Shown: positions 21,098-32,771, counted from the stretch's first letter. The stretch: 64,000 nucleotides of DNA from Acanthosepion esculentum (GCA_964036315.1 OZ038485.1:94349086-94413085); one strand, 5' to 3'. Notes: generated by a model from the letters alone, not told the origin. A program made the numbers and translations.

Positions 21098-21372
21098 CCA
21101 TGCGGGATACACACATAGGCAAACACGTATCTTTCGATACATGACTGGCGAAGCAGATTTTTTCCCGCCGTAGGTTCCCATTTCTTTCTGCGGTAGACCA
21201 GTTGCCATCCAAGTCTGTCCTGCCATTTACCCATAGCTGGAGGGAGAAGAAAAGGATTCATACCTTTCCCAAGGGTATTAGCACGTAAGTGAATGTAATG
21301 GATTCGACTGGATTTCGAACTCGGCTCTCTGATTCCTAAATCCGAGCCGCTATCCATTACTCCACCGCTTAA
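21098..21372 (-). mobile_element. tRNA-derived SINE S1, nearly complete
   Basis: The minus strand starts GCGGTGGAGTAATGGATAGC (A box), has GAGTTCGAAATCC (B box) about 45 bases on, then the S1 body, ending near the TATCTTTCGATAC and CACATAGGC blocks. It is the clearest S1 copy here and defines the family. Promoter type: internal pol III, by family knowledge. Confidence 0.8.
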
Positions 21373-21384
21373 AATCAAAGACCT

Positions 21385-21960
21385 TAGGCACCATAGTGAA
21401 GAGCGATATTTATTTGTAATTTATTTACAAAATGTGGCACAAGGCCCAAATGGGGAATGGGGGAGAAGGACGGTCTTCTTCTGTCTTAACGTTAAACTTT
21501 GCTAGCCACAAACACTGACCCAAGCATACAACAATATTCCTTACACCAAAACAACGCATTCTTAGCTACCTTTCTTACTACATCCACCATAATACCACAT
21601 TGTCTCTATGAAAGTCCTAACTAGTCCCCATGTGTACAATTCATTGTCTGTGGGGAGCGGGGAATAAAACAACAATTTAAAAACTAGCCCCAGTGAGTAT
21701 TTACAAAATGAATACAAATCTATTTACAAAAAACTAAACAAAATAATGTTAGTAATAAAAAAAAATAAAAAAATCACTAAATGTGGCAGAAACATCAGTT
21801 AACTGGAGGAAATCAATGCGGGACTTTAATAATATAAAACATTCATTCATCCCAAGCACTCACACAAACACACACTCATTCAGACACAACAAATACGAAA
21901 AACACGCCCGAAACGAAAGGCGCTCCACATCCACCAGAGAACTGACATCACTGACCACCT
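21385..21960 (-). repeat. R2-like repeat end with GGCCTTGTGCCACA motif
   Basis: On the minus strand the end reads GGGCCTTGTGCCACATTTTG, a small TTTGTAA/TTACAAA hairpin, then AATAAATATC. That is the same order as the 3' end of R2 at 7916 and 41085. The remaining 500 bases do not match R2 and I cannot classify them. Confidence 0.5.
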
Positions 21961-22039
21961 AACCTGGGAGGGTATGGGGAATTAAACCAAAGAAAAATGA
22001 GGACAGAAATAGTAAAGAGCTTATCCGAATAATTAACAT

Positions 22040-22330
22040 GAAAGTATTTATAGAACGGACACAAGGAGGCAACCTTACGGCGGGAAGAGATTGATGCAGA
22101 GAGGCCAGAACAGGGCCAATAATATTGCTGATTCTTCTTTGGATTTTATCAAATATTTCTAGATAAATATCAGGAGCACCGGACCATATGTTAGACTTAT
22201 AGATATGTAAAATAGATTCTGGAGAGAAAAAATTGTCTAGCAAGGCACAGTGAATCAACTTTCTTAGCAGTTGCCCTAGCAATGGATTCAATATAGTCTT
22301 TCCACTTCATGTCAGCCGAGAACGTTAGCC
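22040..22330 (-). pseudogene. LINE-B remnant
   Basis: Minus-strand frame: SILHIYKSNIWSGAPDIYLE, then IFDKIQRRISNIIGPVLAS. This is the LINE-B C-terminal region with an internal deletion between K-S and I-W. Confidence 0.75.
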
Positions 22331-22539
22331 CGAGAAGGCGCAACGAATCTCCTTCCTGGAGGTCAGTATCAGCTTACGTCTAATTTCTTTAAGTAATATA
22401 CTGGATATTGTTTGCATCACATGGCAATAATTGTAAGTAAAATGGCACACTAGAATAAGTAGCCAAGTAATCTTTTTAAGTTCTCCGAATATTGATGCTA
22501 AAGAAAATTATATGTTCAGTTTATTATGCCTTTTAACGT

Positions 22540-22830
22540 TCGTCTTCTTCTAAATGCCGCGTCTTTTAGGGGCATGGGCGATCATGGCCCTCCAAAACTT
22601 CCTATCCTTTGTGGCCTCAAGCAGTTTTTCTCTCTTTGCCAAGTCTCCCGCCTCCAGTTCTGCCATCTATTCACCCAAGCTCGGCAGGTAGGTGGCTTGA
22701 TGTCTTCCCCTATCTATGTTGCCCTTGACATGCCTTGGGGGAGTTAAGTTTTCCAATTCCTCTTTCCTCATGATATGTCCAAGCGACTTCAGCGATATCT
22801 TCTTGATTCTGAACATAAGCGTTCTTGTTG
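22540..22830 (-). pseudogene. LINE-A 3' end remnant
   Basis: The plus strand shows the antisense of the LINE-A C terminus (GGCATGGGCGATCATGGCCC, then CTTCCTATCC), followed by antisense of the L-T-G-H-I and M-R-K-E-E blocks at 22740-22800. Confidence 0.65.
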
Positions 22831-22839
22831 TTGCCGATT

Positions 22840-23090
22840 TCTTTCAAGAGCAAAAATTGATTCATGCAGGTTATGAAGAAGATAATATGAATAAACAAAC
22901 ATATCAAGCTCCCGAGAGAATGCTTCCCCGACAAATAAAATCTTGATCTCTTTAAGTCCAGTGTCAAGCAATATCTATTCTACTCGCACCTCATAATACG
23001 CTCTTACTTCCCTATACCCTTTACAATCTCACTCAGCAACCTTCTAGCTTGAGTGGCTCCTGGGTCTATCAGTAAAAAAAAAATAAAAAT
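22840..23090 (+). pseudogene. Probable LINE 3' end with A-rich tail
   Basis: The end GTGGCTCCTGGGTCTATCAGTAAAAAAAAAAT looks like a LINE tail, and SKQYLFYSHLIIRSYFP is a plausible C-terminal peptide on the plus strand. The family is not otherwise seen here. Confidence 0.4.
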
Positions 23091-23861
23091 AAAGAAGTAT
23101 GTTATAGTTTGACTGGAAAGTTTTCATACATCTGTCGTATTCACCAGATGTCGCACACTTGGATTATTATTTTTTTTTTTTTTTACAGTTTTTATAGAAT
23201 TCTCTAAATGAAAAAAAAATATGACTTCCATTCCCTGAAAGTCTGCAAAAGGCACCAAAGAGCAATTCTTTACTGGGAAATATAATTATGAATCTTTATA
23301 ATTATGAAGTTCTCTGGGAGATGGTTAAACCGTGTGGCACCAAAAAGTAAATAAATATTTCATTTTTTCAACACAGAACTAAAAACTCTAATGCCTTTTA
23401 TCTCTAGTCAATAAATCGATTAAACAAGTTACGCTACTACACACACACACACACACACACACGCATAAAAAACACATACACAGGCACACACATATATAAA
23501 TATTTTAAATACAATAAATATGAAATATGCGCAAAAAAAATACAGAGCCCCCCCCCCGCCTAAAAAAATAATTAAAAAAACTATTCTACTTCCGCTAATG
23601 GCAGTTTCATGCAAATTAGTAATCATAAGAAATGAAGAACAATGTACTAAAGTAGTAAGCAGGGCCGGTGCAAGGGTTTTGTGCCCCCTCCAACCGAATC
23701 CATGATACAGTCTGCTACTCAATCTCACATTTCATAAGGTAGTATTCAGATAAAATACAAATTTTATTGTAACCTAAATTATATACAATAATGTATCACA
23801 TGCAATAGAGGTGAACAATTCAACTAGAAAAACTGGAAATAAATAAAATGTATCTTAATGC
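23091..23861. other. No gene recognised; short (CA)n at 23440-23462
   Basis: AT-rich DNA with a small CA tract and a run of nine C near 23550. Confidence 0.5.
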
Positions 23862-24716
23862 ACATTAGAGACATGTCATAATAGATCATTCCATCTTAAA
23901 TAATTAGAGACCTGTCATAATAGATCATTCCATCTTAAATAATTAGAGACATGTCATAATAGATCATTCCATCTTAAATAATTAGAGACATGTCATAATA
24001 GATCGTTCCATCTTAAATAATTAGAGACATGTCATAATAGATCGTTCCATCTTAAATAATTCGAGACATGTCATAATAGATCATTCCATCTTAAATAATT
24101 AGGGACATGTCATAATAGATCATTCCATCTTAAATAATTAGAGACATGTCATAATAGATCGTTCCATCTTAAATAATTAGAGACATGTCATAATAGATCG
24201 TTCCATCTTAAATAATTAGAGGCATGTCATAATAGATCATTCCATCTTAAATAATTAGAGACATGTCATAATAGATCATTCCTCTTAAATAATTGGAGAC
24301 ATGTCATAATAGATCGTTCCATCTTAAATAATTCGAGACATGTCATAATAGATCATTCCATCTTAAATAATTAGGGACATGTCATAATAGATCATTCCAT
24401 CTTAAATAATTAGAGACATGTCATAATAGATCATTCCATCTTAAATAATTAGAGACATGTCATAATAGATCGTTCCATCTTAAATAATTAGAGACATGTC
24501 ATAATAGATCATTCCATCTTAAATAATTAGAGACATGTCATAATAGATCATTCCTCTTAAATAATTGGAGACATGTCATAATAGATCGTTCCATCTTAAA
24601 TAATTAGAGACATGTCATAATAGATCATTCCATCTTAAATAATTAGAGACATGTCATAATAGATCATTCCATCTTAAATAATTAGAGACATGTCATAATA
24701 GATCATTCCATCTTAA
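23862..24716 (+). repeat. 39-bp minisatellite, about 22 copies
   Basis: The unit is AGAGACATGTCATAATAGAT followed by CRTTCCATCTTAAATAATT. Copies differ at a few fixed positions (A/G after GATC; AGAG, CGAG, AGGG or GGAG at the start; a CA deletion in two copies). The same ordered runs of variants recur (about 23980-24290 and 24300-24600), a sign of block duplication. Confidence 0.95.
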
Positions 24717-24721
24717 AATAA

Positions 24722-25165
24722 ATCAACAATGTTTTACGGCAATGTTTTAACATCAGCTGCAGATATATTTTCTTCTTTAAAAAGTTGAATAATTTTAACA
24801 CATTCAACATTATGGATAAAAAATAACCAATATTTATATAGTGTTTTGTTCGAGACATAGAATGAGCAAAACAAATTCACGGATTTGAACGAAAAAAGAA
24901 AAGAAAAAGACCCCATAATGACGTCAAAATCCGCGAAAATGTTTCACCCTTTAATAATGTTTTACGACATTTATTGACATCAACTTGAGATTTTTGTTGT
25001 TAAAAAGTTGAAGAACTTAACACATTCGGCGTTATGGATAAAAAAAAATAGTGATTTTCCTATAGTGCTTTTTTGTTCTAAAAAAAATCACGGATTTGGA
25101 CGATAAAAAAACAAACAAAACAAACTCTAGAATGCCGTCAAAATCCGCGAAAATGTTTCATCGAT
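24722..25165. repeat. Tandem duplication, about 220 bp, two copies
   Basis: Both copies share AATGTTTTACG, AAAAAGTTGAA, ACACATTC, CACGGATTTG and GTCAAAATCCGCGAAAATG in the same order. It directly follows the minisatellite. Confidence 0.75.
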
Positions 25166-26285
25166 TAATAATTAGTTGTGCTTTTTTAATTCGTAACGTC
25201 TATAAATGTAGGCAGAAAAAAGCAAATGTTGAAACGATAGCGAAGGTCTGTCGGTTAACTCCTCCTAATTTTCGGAACTGCTTCTAGGGGACTCTCTCCT
25301 TCATTGTAAATACTCCGCGATAAAATTTCATCTCTCTCTTCTTTTTCCGCTGATAAGACAACATGTAAATCTCTCGCAGAAGATCGCGTTTTTCCCTTCT
25401 TGGGAAACGCATGAACGATACATACATACACAAACACACGTATATACGCACATTCACTCACTTCACATACTTTGGACCAAAATATATACATTTGTTACAC
25501 ACATTATTGTAATAGTCACTTCTAAACCTATATATCGGTTCTTGTTTCTTTGTATTCCTTTAAGTGGACTCACACTCTGAGTCTGCCATGTTTGTTCTGG
25601 GCATTTCAGGAGACACACGCGTATATCTCTCAACGCGTACACCGGCCTGCAACAGATCACAAAGAATTTGCCCCCTCGCCAAGCTTGATGGGTGTTCGAG
25701 GTAATCCGTGGTGGCCCTGGTAGTAAGCATTCAATAGGAGTGGTATTTACAAAGGAGGTGAAGGGAAAAGATTAAGATGTGCTTCAAGCAGCGGTTGCCA
25801 TTTTGGGATACAGCGCTTGAATTAACCAACCGTTAGCTTTAGAGCTGTAATGGAGGCGATTACCAGTTCTTATAAACATACAGATCAACCCCAGGCCTGA
25901 ATATGAATTTGATATATTTATGCGGGAACATTGCTCAATATTGGCGATAAATCCTTTATAGATATAAACAGTGTGAACATCATAGGAATCCCACACTGCA
26001 TGGTGACTGCCACTTCCACGCCTGAAGCGTTTTAATGAGCATGTGTCACTTCTTCTTTGCGGGTTCTATATATTAGCTACTGGAGGATTGAAGGAAGTGG
26101 TGAAAGGAGGATACTGTCACGCCCCAGTTCTTTTGTGTAAGGTAATTACTTCACGGTATTTATCGTTATCACCATTAATTTTCTTTTTTTATTTATTTAA
26201 TTTATGCATTTTTAAAAAAAAAATTTCTTTGGTTCTAAATTATGGTATTTGAAATAAAGTTTATTATATTTTGGTTGTCGTATTT
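25166..26285. other. No gene recognised
   Basis: I find no repeat family or exon signal that I can support in this stretch. Confidence 0.4.
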
Positions 26286-26500
26286 TATTTAGTCGTTTTG
26301 GACATAATGTGGTTGTAGGTAGCGTAGTAGGAATTCCTTTCTTCATTACATGTCCTTGTTTGGCGTCCAAACTCGTCAAGTAGATTACTCGCTGTTTCCC
26401 CCCTGTTACCCTTGCTTTCAGTATACCTTGTGAGTGTTGAATTATCTAGGCCTTCTTTCCGCCGTTCTGTGCCCTTGCTTTTCCATCCCAATTAAACATT
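26286..26500 (-). pseudogene. LINE-A fragment
   Basis: The minus strand reads ERRKEGLDNSTLTRYTESKG then NRGETASNLLDEFGRQTRTC, the LINE-A segment between the H-I-M-R-K-E-G and C-terminal peptides. Confidence 0.65.
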
Positions 26501-26643
26501 CACGTGCACTATAAACGGCACACTGTTTGATAGAAGAGATTATAAACTAATTATGGATACAGTTTTCTGCCAGAGGACCTTCGTTCTGTCTTCGTTGGTC
26601 GACTCATATTTCGCAGCTGTGAAATTCGTAGTTTCTGAATACA

Positions 26644-26646
26644 CTA

Positions 26647-26708
<62 letters not shown>

Positions 26709-26730
26709 GTATAGATAGATAGATAGATTT
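26644..26730. repeat. (CTAT)n with inverted (GATA)n
   Basis: About 16 CTAT units, then TTGTATA, then four GATA units that can fold back on the tract. Confidence 0.95.
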
Positions 26731-26814
26731 TCTTACATATATATATATAAATATTAAAACTCACGAATGTTTGAAAAGTAGGGCGTCTATTCAGACATGT
26801 GTATTCACTAAAAT

Positions 26815-26983
26815 ATAACGCTTAAAGTATATATATATATATATAAACATACATATACATACATATACATATATATATATATACATATACATACATATAC
26901 ATATATATATATATATATACATATACATACATATACATATATATATATATATATATATACATACATATACATATATATATATG

Positions 26984-27017
<34 letters not shown>

Positions 27018-27030
27018 TACATATACATAC

Positions 27031-27073
<43 letters not shown>

Positions 27074-27078
27074 CATAC

Positions 27079-27121
<43 letters not shown>

Positions 27122-27126
27122 CATAC

Positions 27127-27180
<54 letters not shown>

Positions 27181-27222
27181 GTATATATATATAATTAGGA
27201 ACTCCAAAATTCAACGCTTAAA

Positions 27223-27263
<41 letters not shown>

Positions 27264-27288
27264 GGAACACCAAAATTCAACGCTTAAA

Positions 27289-27350
<62 letters not shown>
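26815..27350. repeat. Compound TA / CATATACATA array with repeated spacer
   Basis: TA tracts alternate with CATATACATACATATACATA blocks up to about 27190. Then three units follow in which AATTAGGAAC(A/T)CCAAAATTCA is separated by TA tracts (27193, 27260, 27347). The spacer is the 3' end of the Penelope-like unit next door. Confidence 0.9.
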
Positions 27351-27351
<1 letters not shown>

Positions 27352-27369
27352 GGAACACCAAAATTCAAG

Positions 27370-27420
27370 CTACCATGACGCTACCCAGGTTTCAACCGTT
27401 AGGTATTCTCAGGCAGGTAG
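27370..27420 (-). ncRNA. Hammerhead-like core downstream of a Penelope-like element, core mutated
   Basis: Minus strand: CUACC (27420-27416) can pair with GGUAG (27374-27370) as stem I across an internal loop; CUGAGAA (27412-27406) stands where CUGANGA is expected; ACC-UAAC-GGU is stem II; GAAAC (27393-27389) and GUC (27379-27377) follow. The invariant G of the first box is A, so this copy should be inactive. Confidence 0.5.
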
Positions 27421-27479
27421 GGTGAAAGATTTTACTTGACTCCACAACCTTTATATTCGAACACCGTAAGTTAGTTAGG

Positions 27480-28430
27480 AACGGAAGAAGGAAAAGGCGA
27501 AAAAAACTCACAAAATATTTTTTGCCAGGTTCGTACATACACAACAAATATTTGCCAAGATGTCTGCACTTAGATAACACCTCCGATCTTTCATTTAACA
27601 GTTTTCCCTTGTTTGGATAGGTGGCGATCATCAATTTTTTCTCTTGGCATAGCTTACAGTAGTTTTCTCGGACTGGTTTTATTTATTTATTTTGGTAATT
27701 TTTCACATTATGTGTGGGACTCTACCATTAACTTCTTTAACCTCCAAACTCAGTTTTCCAATTTTGTATCATTTCTATGGCTCTCGAGCCTAAAAGAGGT
27801 AGTATGGTTGTAATATCTCCTCTTAAATGGGCCCTCTGTGCAACCAATGTATGTTTTGTTAAACTTTTTGCCATCACTGACTTCTGCTGAGTAAACCACA
27901 CTTTCTATCAGGCATCCGCCGTTCAAAGGACAATTATTACTGTGTCTGCAGTTGCATAGTTTCGTTTTTACCTTCCTAACTCTTTCTGCTTGTAATAGTC
28001 TGATGTTATGTCTTTTTATATTGTTTAATAAGTTACCTGTGCAACTGTAGATGAGCTTTACTTTGCTTCTTTTAAACGCCTCAGCTAGGACAGAATTTCT
28101 AGGGAAATGCCTATCTAAAAGCTTAAAAAATACTTTTCCGATTTGGGTTTTCAATTGGACGTTGAGTGGGGCTTAAACCAATTCACGTCCCTTCTCCTGG
28201 TTGTGCGCTTAGGACGGACGGGTAGTAAAAAGGACAAACCATTATTATGGCCTTCTCTTTTCAATGCTTTCTCATATACCTTTTTTATGGTTGAAAATCT
28301 CCTCAGTGGATGAATTCCGGGAGGTTCTACTTTTCATCCCTTTAGGTATTTGCGTGATAACATTTACTGGGTGATTGGATTTGGTGTTTACATATTTGAT
28401 GTTGGTATTCGGTTTTAAGTACTGCGAAAC
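27480..28430 (-). pseudogene. Penelope-like element, C-terminal part with GIY-YIG endonuclease
   Basis: The minus strand codes for FKLLDRHFPRNSVLAEAFKR, a cysteine cluster CNCRHSNNCPLNGGC, then VVYSAEVSDGKKFNKTYIGC and GPFKRRYYNH, the N-terminal half of a GIY-YIG nuclease domain. After a frameshift near 27750 it continues LLNERSEVLSKCRHLGKYLL, the typical C-terminal block. Penelope-like elements pair a telomerase-related reverse transcriptase with this nuclease. The polymerase palm is missing here, and 28155-28430 is too worn to read well. A hammerhead-like end and TA array follow. Confidence 0.85.
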
Positions 28431-28437
28431 TTAAATT

Positions 28438-28476
28438 GATATATATACATACATACATACATACATATATTCATAC

Positions 28477-28539
<63 letters not shown>

Positions 28540-28745
28540 GAAATGGACTAAGTCTGAAAATTATTTTAATGTATTTCTGTTTATACGTTATTTTTATAGA
28601 TACATTTATTTAAGTAAATGCTCTGTTTATTTATAAACAGTATCAATTACATTTACTGATCTGAATGTCCGAGAAACCTCGTAGAATATATGTCTCCTCC
28701 GATAGGAATCGACCTTGAGTCCTCCACGGAAGCGTCACTTTTTTT
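28438..28745 (-). mobile_element. SINE S4 with (TA)n tail
   Basis: Homologous to 52882-53130: shared blocks are TTATACGTT, TTTTTATAGATACA, TTTAAGTAAATG and GAGAAA. On the minus strand the head lies near 28740 and the body runs into the TA tract at 28478-28535, then into CATA repeats. Confidence 0.6.
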
Positions 28746-28769
28746 AAAAAAATATCCTTTTTAATGACA

Positions 28770-29060
28770 GTTATATTATTTTTCATAACATCATTCGGTC
28801 TACCCTACACATATTTCGTCTTAGTGTTTTGCTTGTATATGGAAAAATTCCGCCCCGAAGATGACAATTTGAAATCTTCAAAAGTACTTGGCTCGTCAAT
28901 TCCATCTGACAACAACTCAGATATAAGGATCGTATTATTCAAGGAATTGATAGTAAGATAATGTCTCATTAAGTCTTGTTAGCGAAGTGATTTCGCCATT
29001 AATCACATTAACATTGCTAATTAATTCTTTGTATAAATTACTTCTTTATATATATATATA
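28770..29060 (+). repeat. Family E repeat
   Basis: Matches 10400-10660 over about 260 bases (CCATCTGACAAC, ATATAAGGAT, GTTAGCGAAGTGATTTCGCC). It ends in a short TA tract. Confidence 0.65.
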
Positions 29061-29389
29061 TTTCATGGCCGATCTACTTTTGTTGTATGGTACACTTAAA
29101 TAAACGTAATTGTTGTTTAAATGTTCTTCATAATCAGTGTTGCCTTTTTGTTTTCAACTCTTACTAATATATTCGGGGCTATTTGGGCCTTGACGAATGA
29201 CCGAGAGAATGATTAACATAAAACCAAAAGAGAAAGAAACAACTGAATGAAAGAAAATAATGAAAAAAAAAAATAATATTCATACGGTGACATTTTCCAT
29301 TGTTATTCGTACTCAGTGAATTTTCAAACGAGTAGTATTTTTCTTCAAGTTCTACTATTGAAATTATTCCGGAGTCACTAAATGGGTGC

Positions 29390-29422
29390 CCTGTGATTGG
29401 ATGAAAAACAACCAATCACAGG
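29390..29422. promoter_or_regulatory. Perfect inverted repeat of two CCAAT-type boxes
   Basis: CCTGTGATTGG (29390-29400) and CCAATCACAGG (29412-29422) are exact inverted copies around 11 bases. Each contains a CCAATCA box. It stands just upstream of an open frame. It could be a promoter element or just a hairpin left by a transposon. Confidence 0.3.
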
Positions 29423-29789
29423 CTACCTTTTTAGATTTTCACCAAACCCCCGCGAGAGCGGTTTTTACGAACTCTCTTCCTCTTTTGCTTGGTGGGACCC
29501 TCAGAGACAACACGTTCCCCGTCTGCACTCTCCGTCATCTAAACACCAGGACACGTGTGAGGATTTAGACAGCAACTTAAGCTCAGAAGTCAAGGCTCTA
29601 TTTCTTCAACCCAGCCAAAACGACACAGAAAATGTAAAACTGTTAAAAGGACGCATCTTTCAGATAAGTTCCGCAAATCCGACTGTTTGCAAATATAATT
29701 GGGAAAATCTCAATACTATATTCAAAACAACCCAAAGAGAACAAATATTTGGAATGAGTCAACTTAAAATGAGATGGAAATTAAATTAA
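29397..29789 (+). CDS. Unrecognised open frame, 130 codons
   Basis: I do not recognise this product. The frame is open for 130 codons and is not low-complexity: it is serine-rich and polar, with an acidic stretch in the middle (CEDLDSNLSSEVKALF) and a basic C-terminal part (IFKTTQREQIFGMSQLKMRW). It has no signal peptide or membrane segment. Its 3' end runs into the LTR-T minisatellite at about 29770, so it is truncated or belongs to the element interrupted there. No splice acceptor is evident. It may be a retroelement gag-like remnant or chance. Confidence 0.25.
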   Translation: MDEKQPITGYLFRFSPNPRESGFYELSSSFAWWDPQRQHVPRLHSPSSKHQDTCEDLDSNLSSEVKALFLQPSQNDTENVKLLKGRIFQISSANPTVCKYNWENLNTIFKTTQREQIFGMSQLKMRWKLN

Positions 29790-30093
29790 ACTTTAAATAA
29801 CATCGAAATTAAATTAAACTTTAAATAACATTGAAATTAAATTCAGCTTTAAATAACATCGAAATAAAACTTTATTGAAATTAAATTAAACTTTAAATAA
29901 CACTGAAATTAAATTCAGCTTTGAATAACATTGAAATTAAATGTTATGGTCCAGTTTAGGACCAAGGAAGAACAACACGAACAAAAGAGTAGAAATAACG
30001 AAGATATATTACACGGAATAATATTAGATGTGGAATGTGTTAGTATGACTGTCAGTCTGGGTGGAGTGAACTACTATCGGCTCGACTCGATTC

Positions 30094-30147
<54 letters not shown>

Positions 30148-31015
30148 AGAGGCCTAGTATACATAGTGTTAGGAAGAGTTCATTCTGTAGTTATAAGTAA
30201 GGACCCATAACATTAAACTTTATCTAAATGAAATTAAACTTTAAATAAAATCGAAATTAAATTCAGATTTAAATAACGTTGAAATTAAATTAAACTTTAT
30301 CGAAAGTAAATCAAACTTTAAATAACATTGACATTAAAGTTTATCAAAATTAAATTAAACTTTAAATAACATTGAAATTAAATTCGAAATTAAATTAAGT
30401 TTTAAATAACACTGAAATTAAATTAAACATTAAATAACAACGAAATTAAATTAAACCTTACATGGCATTGAAATTAAATTAAGATTTAAATAACATCGAA
30501 ATTAAATTAAAATTAAAATGATATTGAAATTAAATTAGACTTTAAATAACATCTAAATTAAACTTTAACTAACATTGAAATTCAATTAAACTTTAGATAG
30601 CATCGAAAATAAACTAGCCTTTAAATAGCATCGAAATTAAATTTTAAATAACATTGAAATTAAAATGGTCATTAAATAACATCTAAATTAAATTAAACTT
30701 TAAATAACATTTAAATTCAATTAAATTTGATTGCATAGAAAATAAATTAACCTTTAAATAGCATCGAAATTGAATTAAATTTTAAATAACATTGAAATTA
30801 AAATGGTTTTTAAGTAACATCTAATTTCAGTAAAACTTTAAACATTGAAATTCAATTAAACTTTAGATAGCATCGAAATTAAATTATGCTTTAAACAACA
30901 TCGAAATTAAATTAAGCTTTAGAAATTAATTTAAGCTTTACATAACATCGAAATTAAATTAAGCTTTAAACAGCATCGAAATTCAATTAAACATTAAACA
31001 ACATCGAAATTGTAT
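29770..31015 (+). mobile_element. LTR-T copy embedded in its minisatellite
   Basis: The LTR spans 29942-30212 (TGTTATGGTCC...GGACCCATAACA, with an internal CT run) and is flanked by TTAAA on both sides (29937-29941; 30213-30217). The same 27-base-type array as at 4732-5384 lies to its left (29770-29941) and right (30213-31015). Order of several array variants matches the 4.7-5.3 kb copy closely. Confidence 0.8.
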
Positions 31016-31559
31016 CCTTCCCTTCCAGTTGAGAACGGTGTAATTGTACAATCCACAACGTTATGCTCAAGAAACCTTGGTGGTTTCATTCATGCAGTGA
31101 AGAAAGACGACCGACCTTCTCTACATGAATTGTTGAACATGTCGTCATCCATCCGCTATGAGTAGAACGCCTACTCATAGGAACGGGCGCAGCGTTTGAG
31201 TCGTACGCATTGCCGCACAGAATAGCGGTATTCTCTACTATTGTATTATTAATCAATGTCTCTGATATGATTAAACCTGTTCTTCAATCAACCTTTTGTT
31301 TCTGTTTTTCCTTAGAGTATTATTAAACAGAACCACGAGTGTTATACAGACATTATAACAATTCTGATATATTCGACTTATTGGAAAAAGTTAAAGAACA
31401 AAAAAAGCCAACGGCATATGTAACAATTCGTTCACGCCTATTTTATATAACAGCCATTCAGTATTTTGTATTACTCACACAGATCGGTGAAGCGGGGTTT
31501 TAACTGAAGGGAAGATTGATTTAAAAACTAAAGCTCTTGTCCTGTGCTGACTGCAATAA
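31016..31559. other. Unrecognised, with a 10-bp perfect hairpin at 31156-31180
   Basis: CTATGAGTAG and CTACTCATAG surround AACGC. The sequence before it (ATCGAAATTGTA.CCTTC.CTTCCA) also occurs near 32845. It may be part of an LTR, but I see no partner. Confidence 0.4.
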
Positions 31560-32210
31560 CCCGATTCTTTATGTGCCGTGTCTCGTCAGAACGTAGGCGA
31601 TCATGGCCCTCCACATCTTCCTGTCCTTTGTATGTCTTAATAAATTTTGTCTTTTGCTATTTCTCCCAAAACCTGTTCTACGATCTATTTACTCAGTGCC
31701 ATCAAGTATGTTACGAGCTGTTTTCCTTTGTCCCTCTTTTCACTTAAACACTTGTGAGTATCAGATTTTCCAAGCCCGCTTTCCTCATTATGTGGCCAAG
31801 AAAGTTCAACTGCCTCTTCCTGAAGTTAAGTATATGTTTTCCATTTTTCTCTAAAATCTCAACTTTACTCACATGGTATCCTCAGCACATTTCCGTAGAA
31901 CCATATTTCTGTTGCTTCAAGTCTCTTCTTCGTCTTTGAGGAGATTGTCCAGCATTCACTGCTATATAGGAGGACAGATATGATGTGACAGTTCAATGCT
32001 CTTTTCTTTGTTTTTCTGTCTCTTAATACTCTGCTTAGCTTTTGGAATGCATCTTTGGCCATCCCAATACATCTTCGGGTCTCTGTGTCGCACTTTCTGT
32101 CGTCTGTTAGAACACTTCCCATTAGTACTTGTTGATAAGTGCATTGTAAAGAGACTTTTTTTGCCTTTGGGGGAGTAAGATTTGGAAAGCAACGTTTGGT
32201 TATGCATGTT
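31560..32210 (-). pseudogene. LINE-A remnant, reverse transcriptase C-terminal half
   Basis: The minus strand reads GSVLTDDRKCDTETRRCIGM, AKDAFQKLSRVLRDRKTKKR, then CHIISVLLYSSECWTISSKT and LEATEIWFYGNVLRIPCE. The W-R-S-M-I-A-type C terminus is near 31590. Frames are broken between 31560 and 31860. Confidence 0.8.
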
Positions 32211-32329
32211 CTTTGATTGACTTTTTTACGATTCCAGAAATGTGATCTTGGAGATGAATCGCCTGAAAGTAGAATAAAATAATTTTCTTTGTTTATTCAC
32301 TTGTTTACGGTAAACTCCATGTCAGGTGT

Positions 32330-32540
32330 AAATGTATTTCAACTTGAATCTTTACCACAACACACATTGAATTTTAGAAGCCATAATGAAACCGAAAGTG
32401 AATTTAAATCATCTTGAAGTAATGAGCAGTCTTCATTGTCATAAATGCAACGATATAGTTTCGTATCATCAGCAAATAACTTAGTAGTAGATATGATCAC
32501 ACCAGGAATCACTATTATCATTTGTAATTACTGAATTTTC
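32330..32540 (-). pseudogene. LINE-B reverse transcriptase palm fragment
   Basis: The minus strand reads TKLFADDTKLYRCIYDNEDC then SLLQDDLNSLS. F-A-D-D is the catalytic motif of LINE reverse transcriptases. It ends next to the MITE at 32553. Confidence 0.8.
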
Positions 32541-32552
32541 AAACCAGTAATA

Positions 32553-32771
32553 TTGGGTTGGTGCATAATTATCAGGCGGTTTTAAAATAATATTTATTAT
32601 GAAAAAAAAAAGCATAACAATTCAACCATAACATTTTTAAATGAGTATGATTATCGACACGTATTTTATAACCTGGAAATAAAATAATATTTTTATTAAA
32701 AAAAAAAGAAGCAATTTTTATTAACAAATAACTCGCCTACAAAAACGCCTGATAATTATGCACCAACCCAC
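32553..32771. mobile_element. Mariner-type MITE, 219 bp
   Basis: TTGGGTTGGTGCATAATTAT at the left end is inverted as ATAATTATGCACCAACCCA at the right end, and the terminal repeat extends to 25 bp (through CAGGCG). TA flanks both ends (32551-32552; 32772-32773). The interior is AT-rich and non-coding. Confidence 0.85.

Noticed and set aside
21300..21372. Possible tRNA gene on the minus strand
   Set aside because: It has A and B boxes but no paired acceptor stem or clean anticodon arm, and the same sequence heads every S1 SINE.
23862..24716. Regular repeat array, considered as a CRISPR
   Set aside because: Units are contiguous with no unique spacers, and the setting is a eukaryotic genome.
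26791..27352. Long open frames of alternating Tyr-Ile or His-Ile here and in many other TA tracts
   Set aside because: They are translations of (TA)n and CATA repeats and have no coding meaning.
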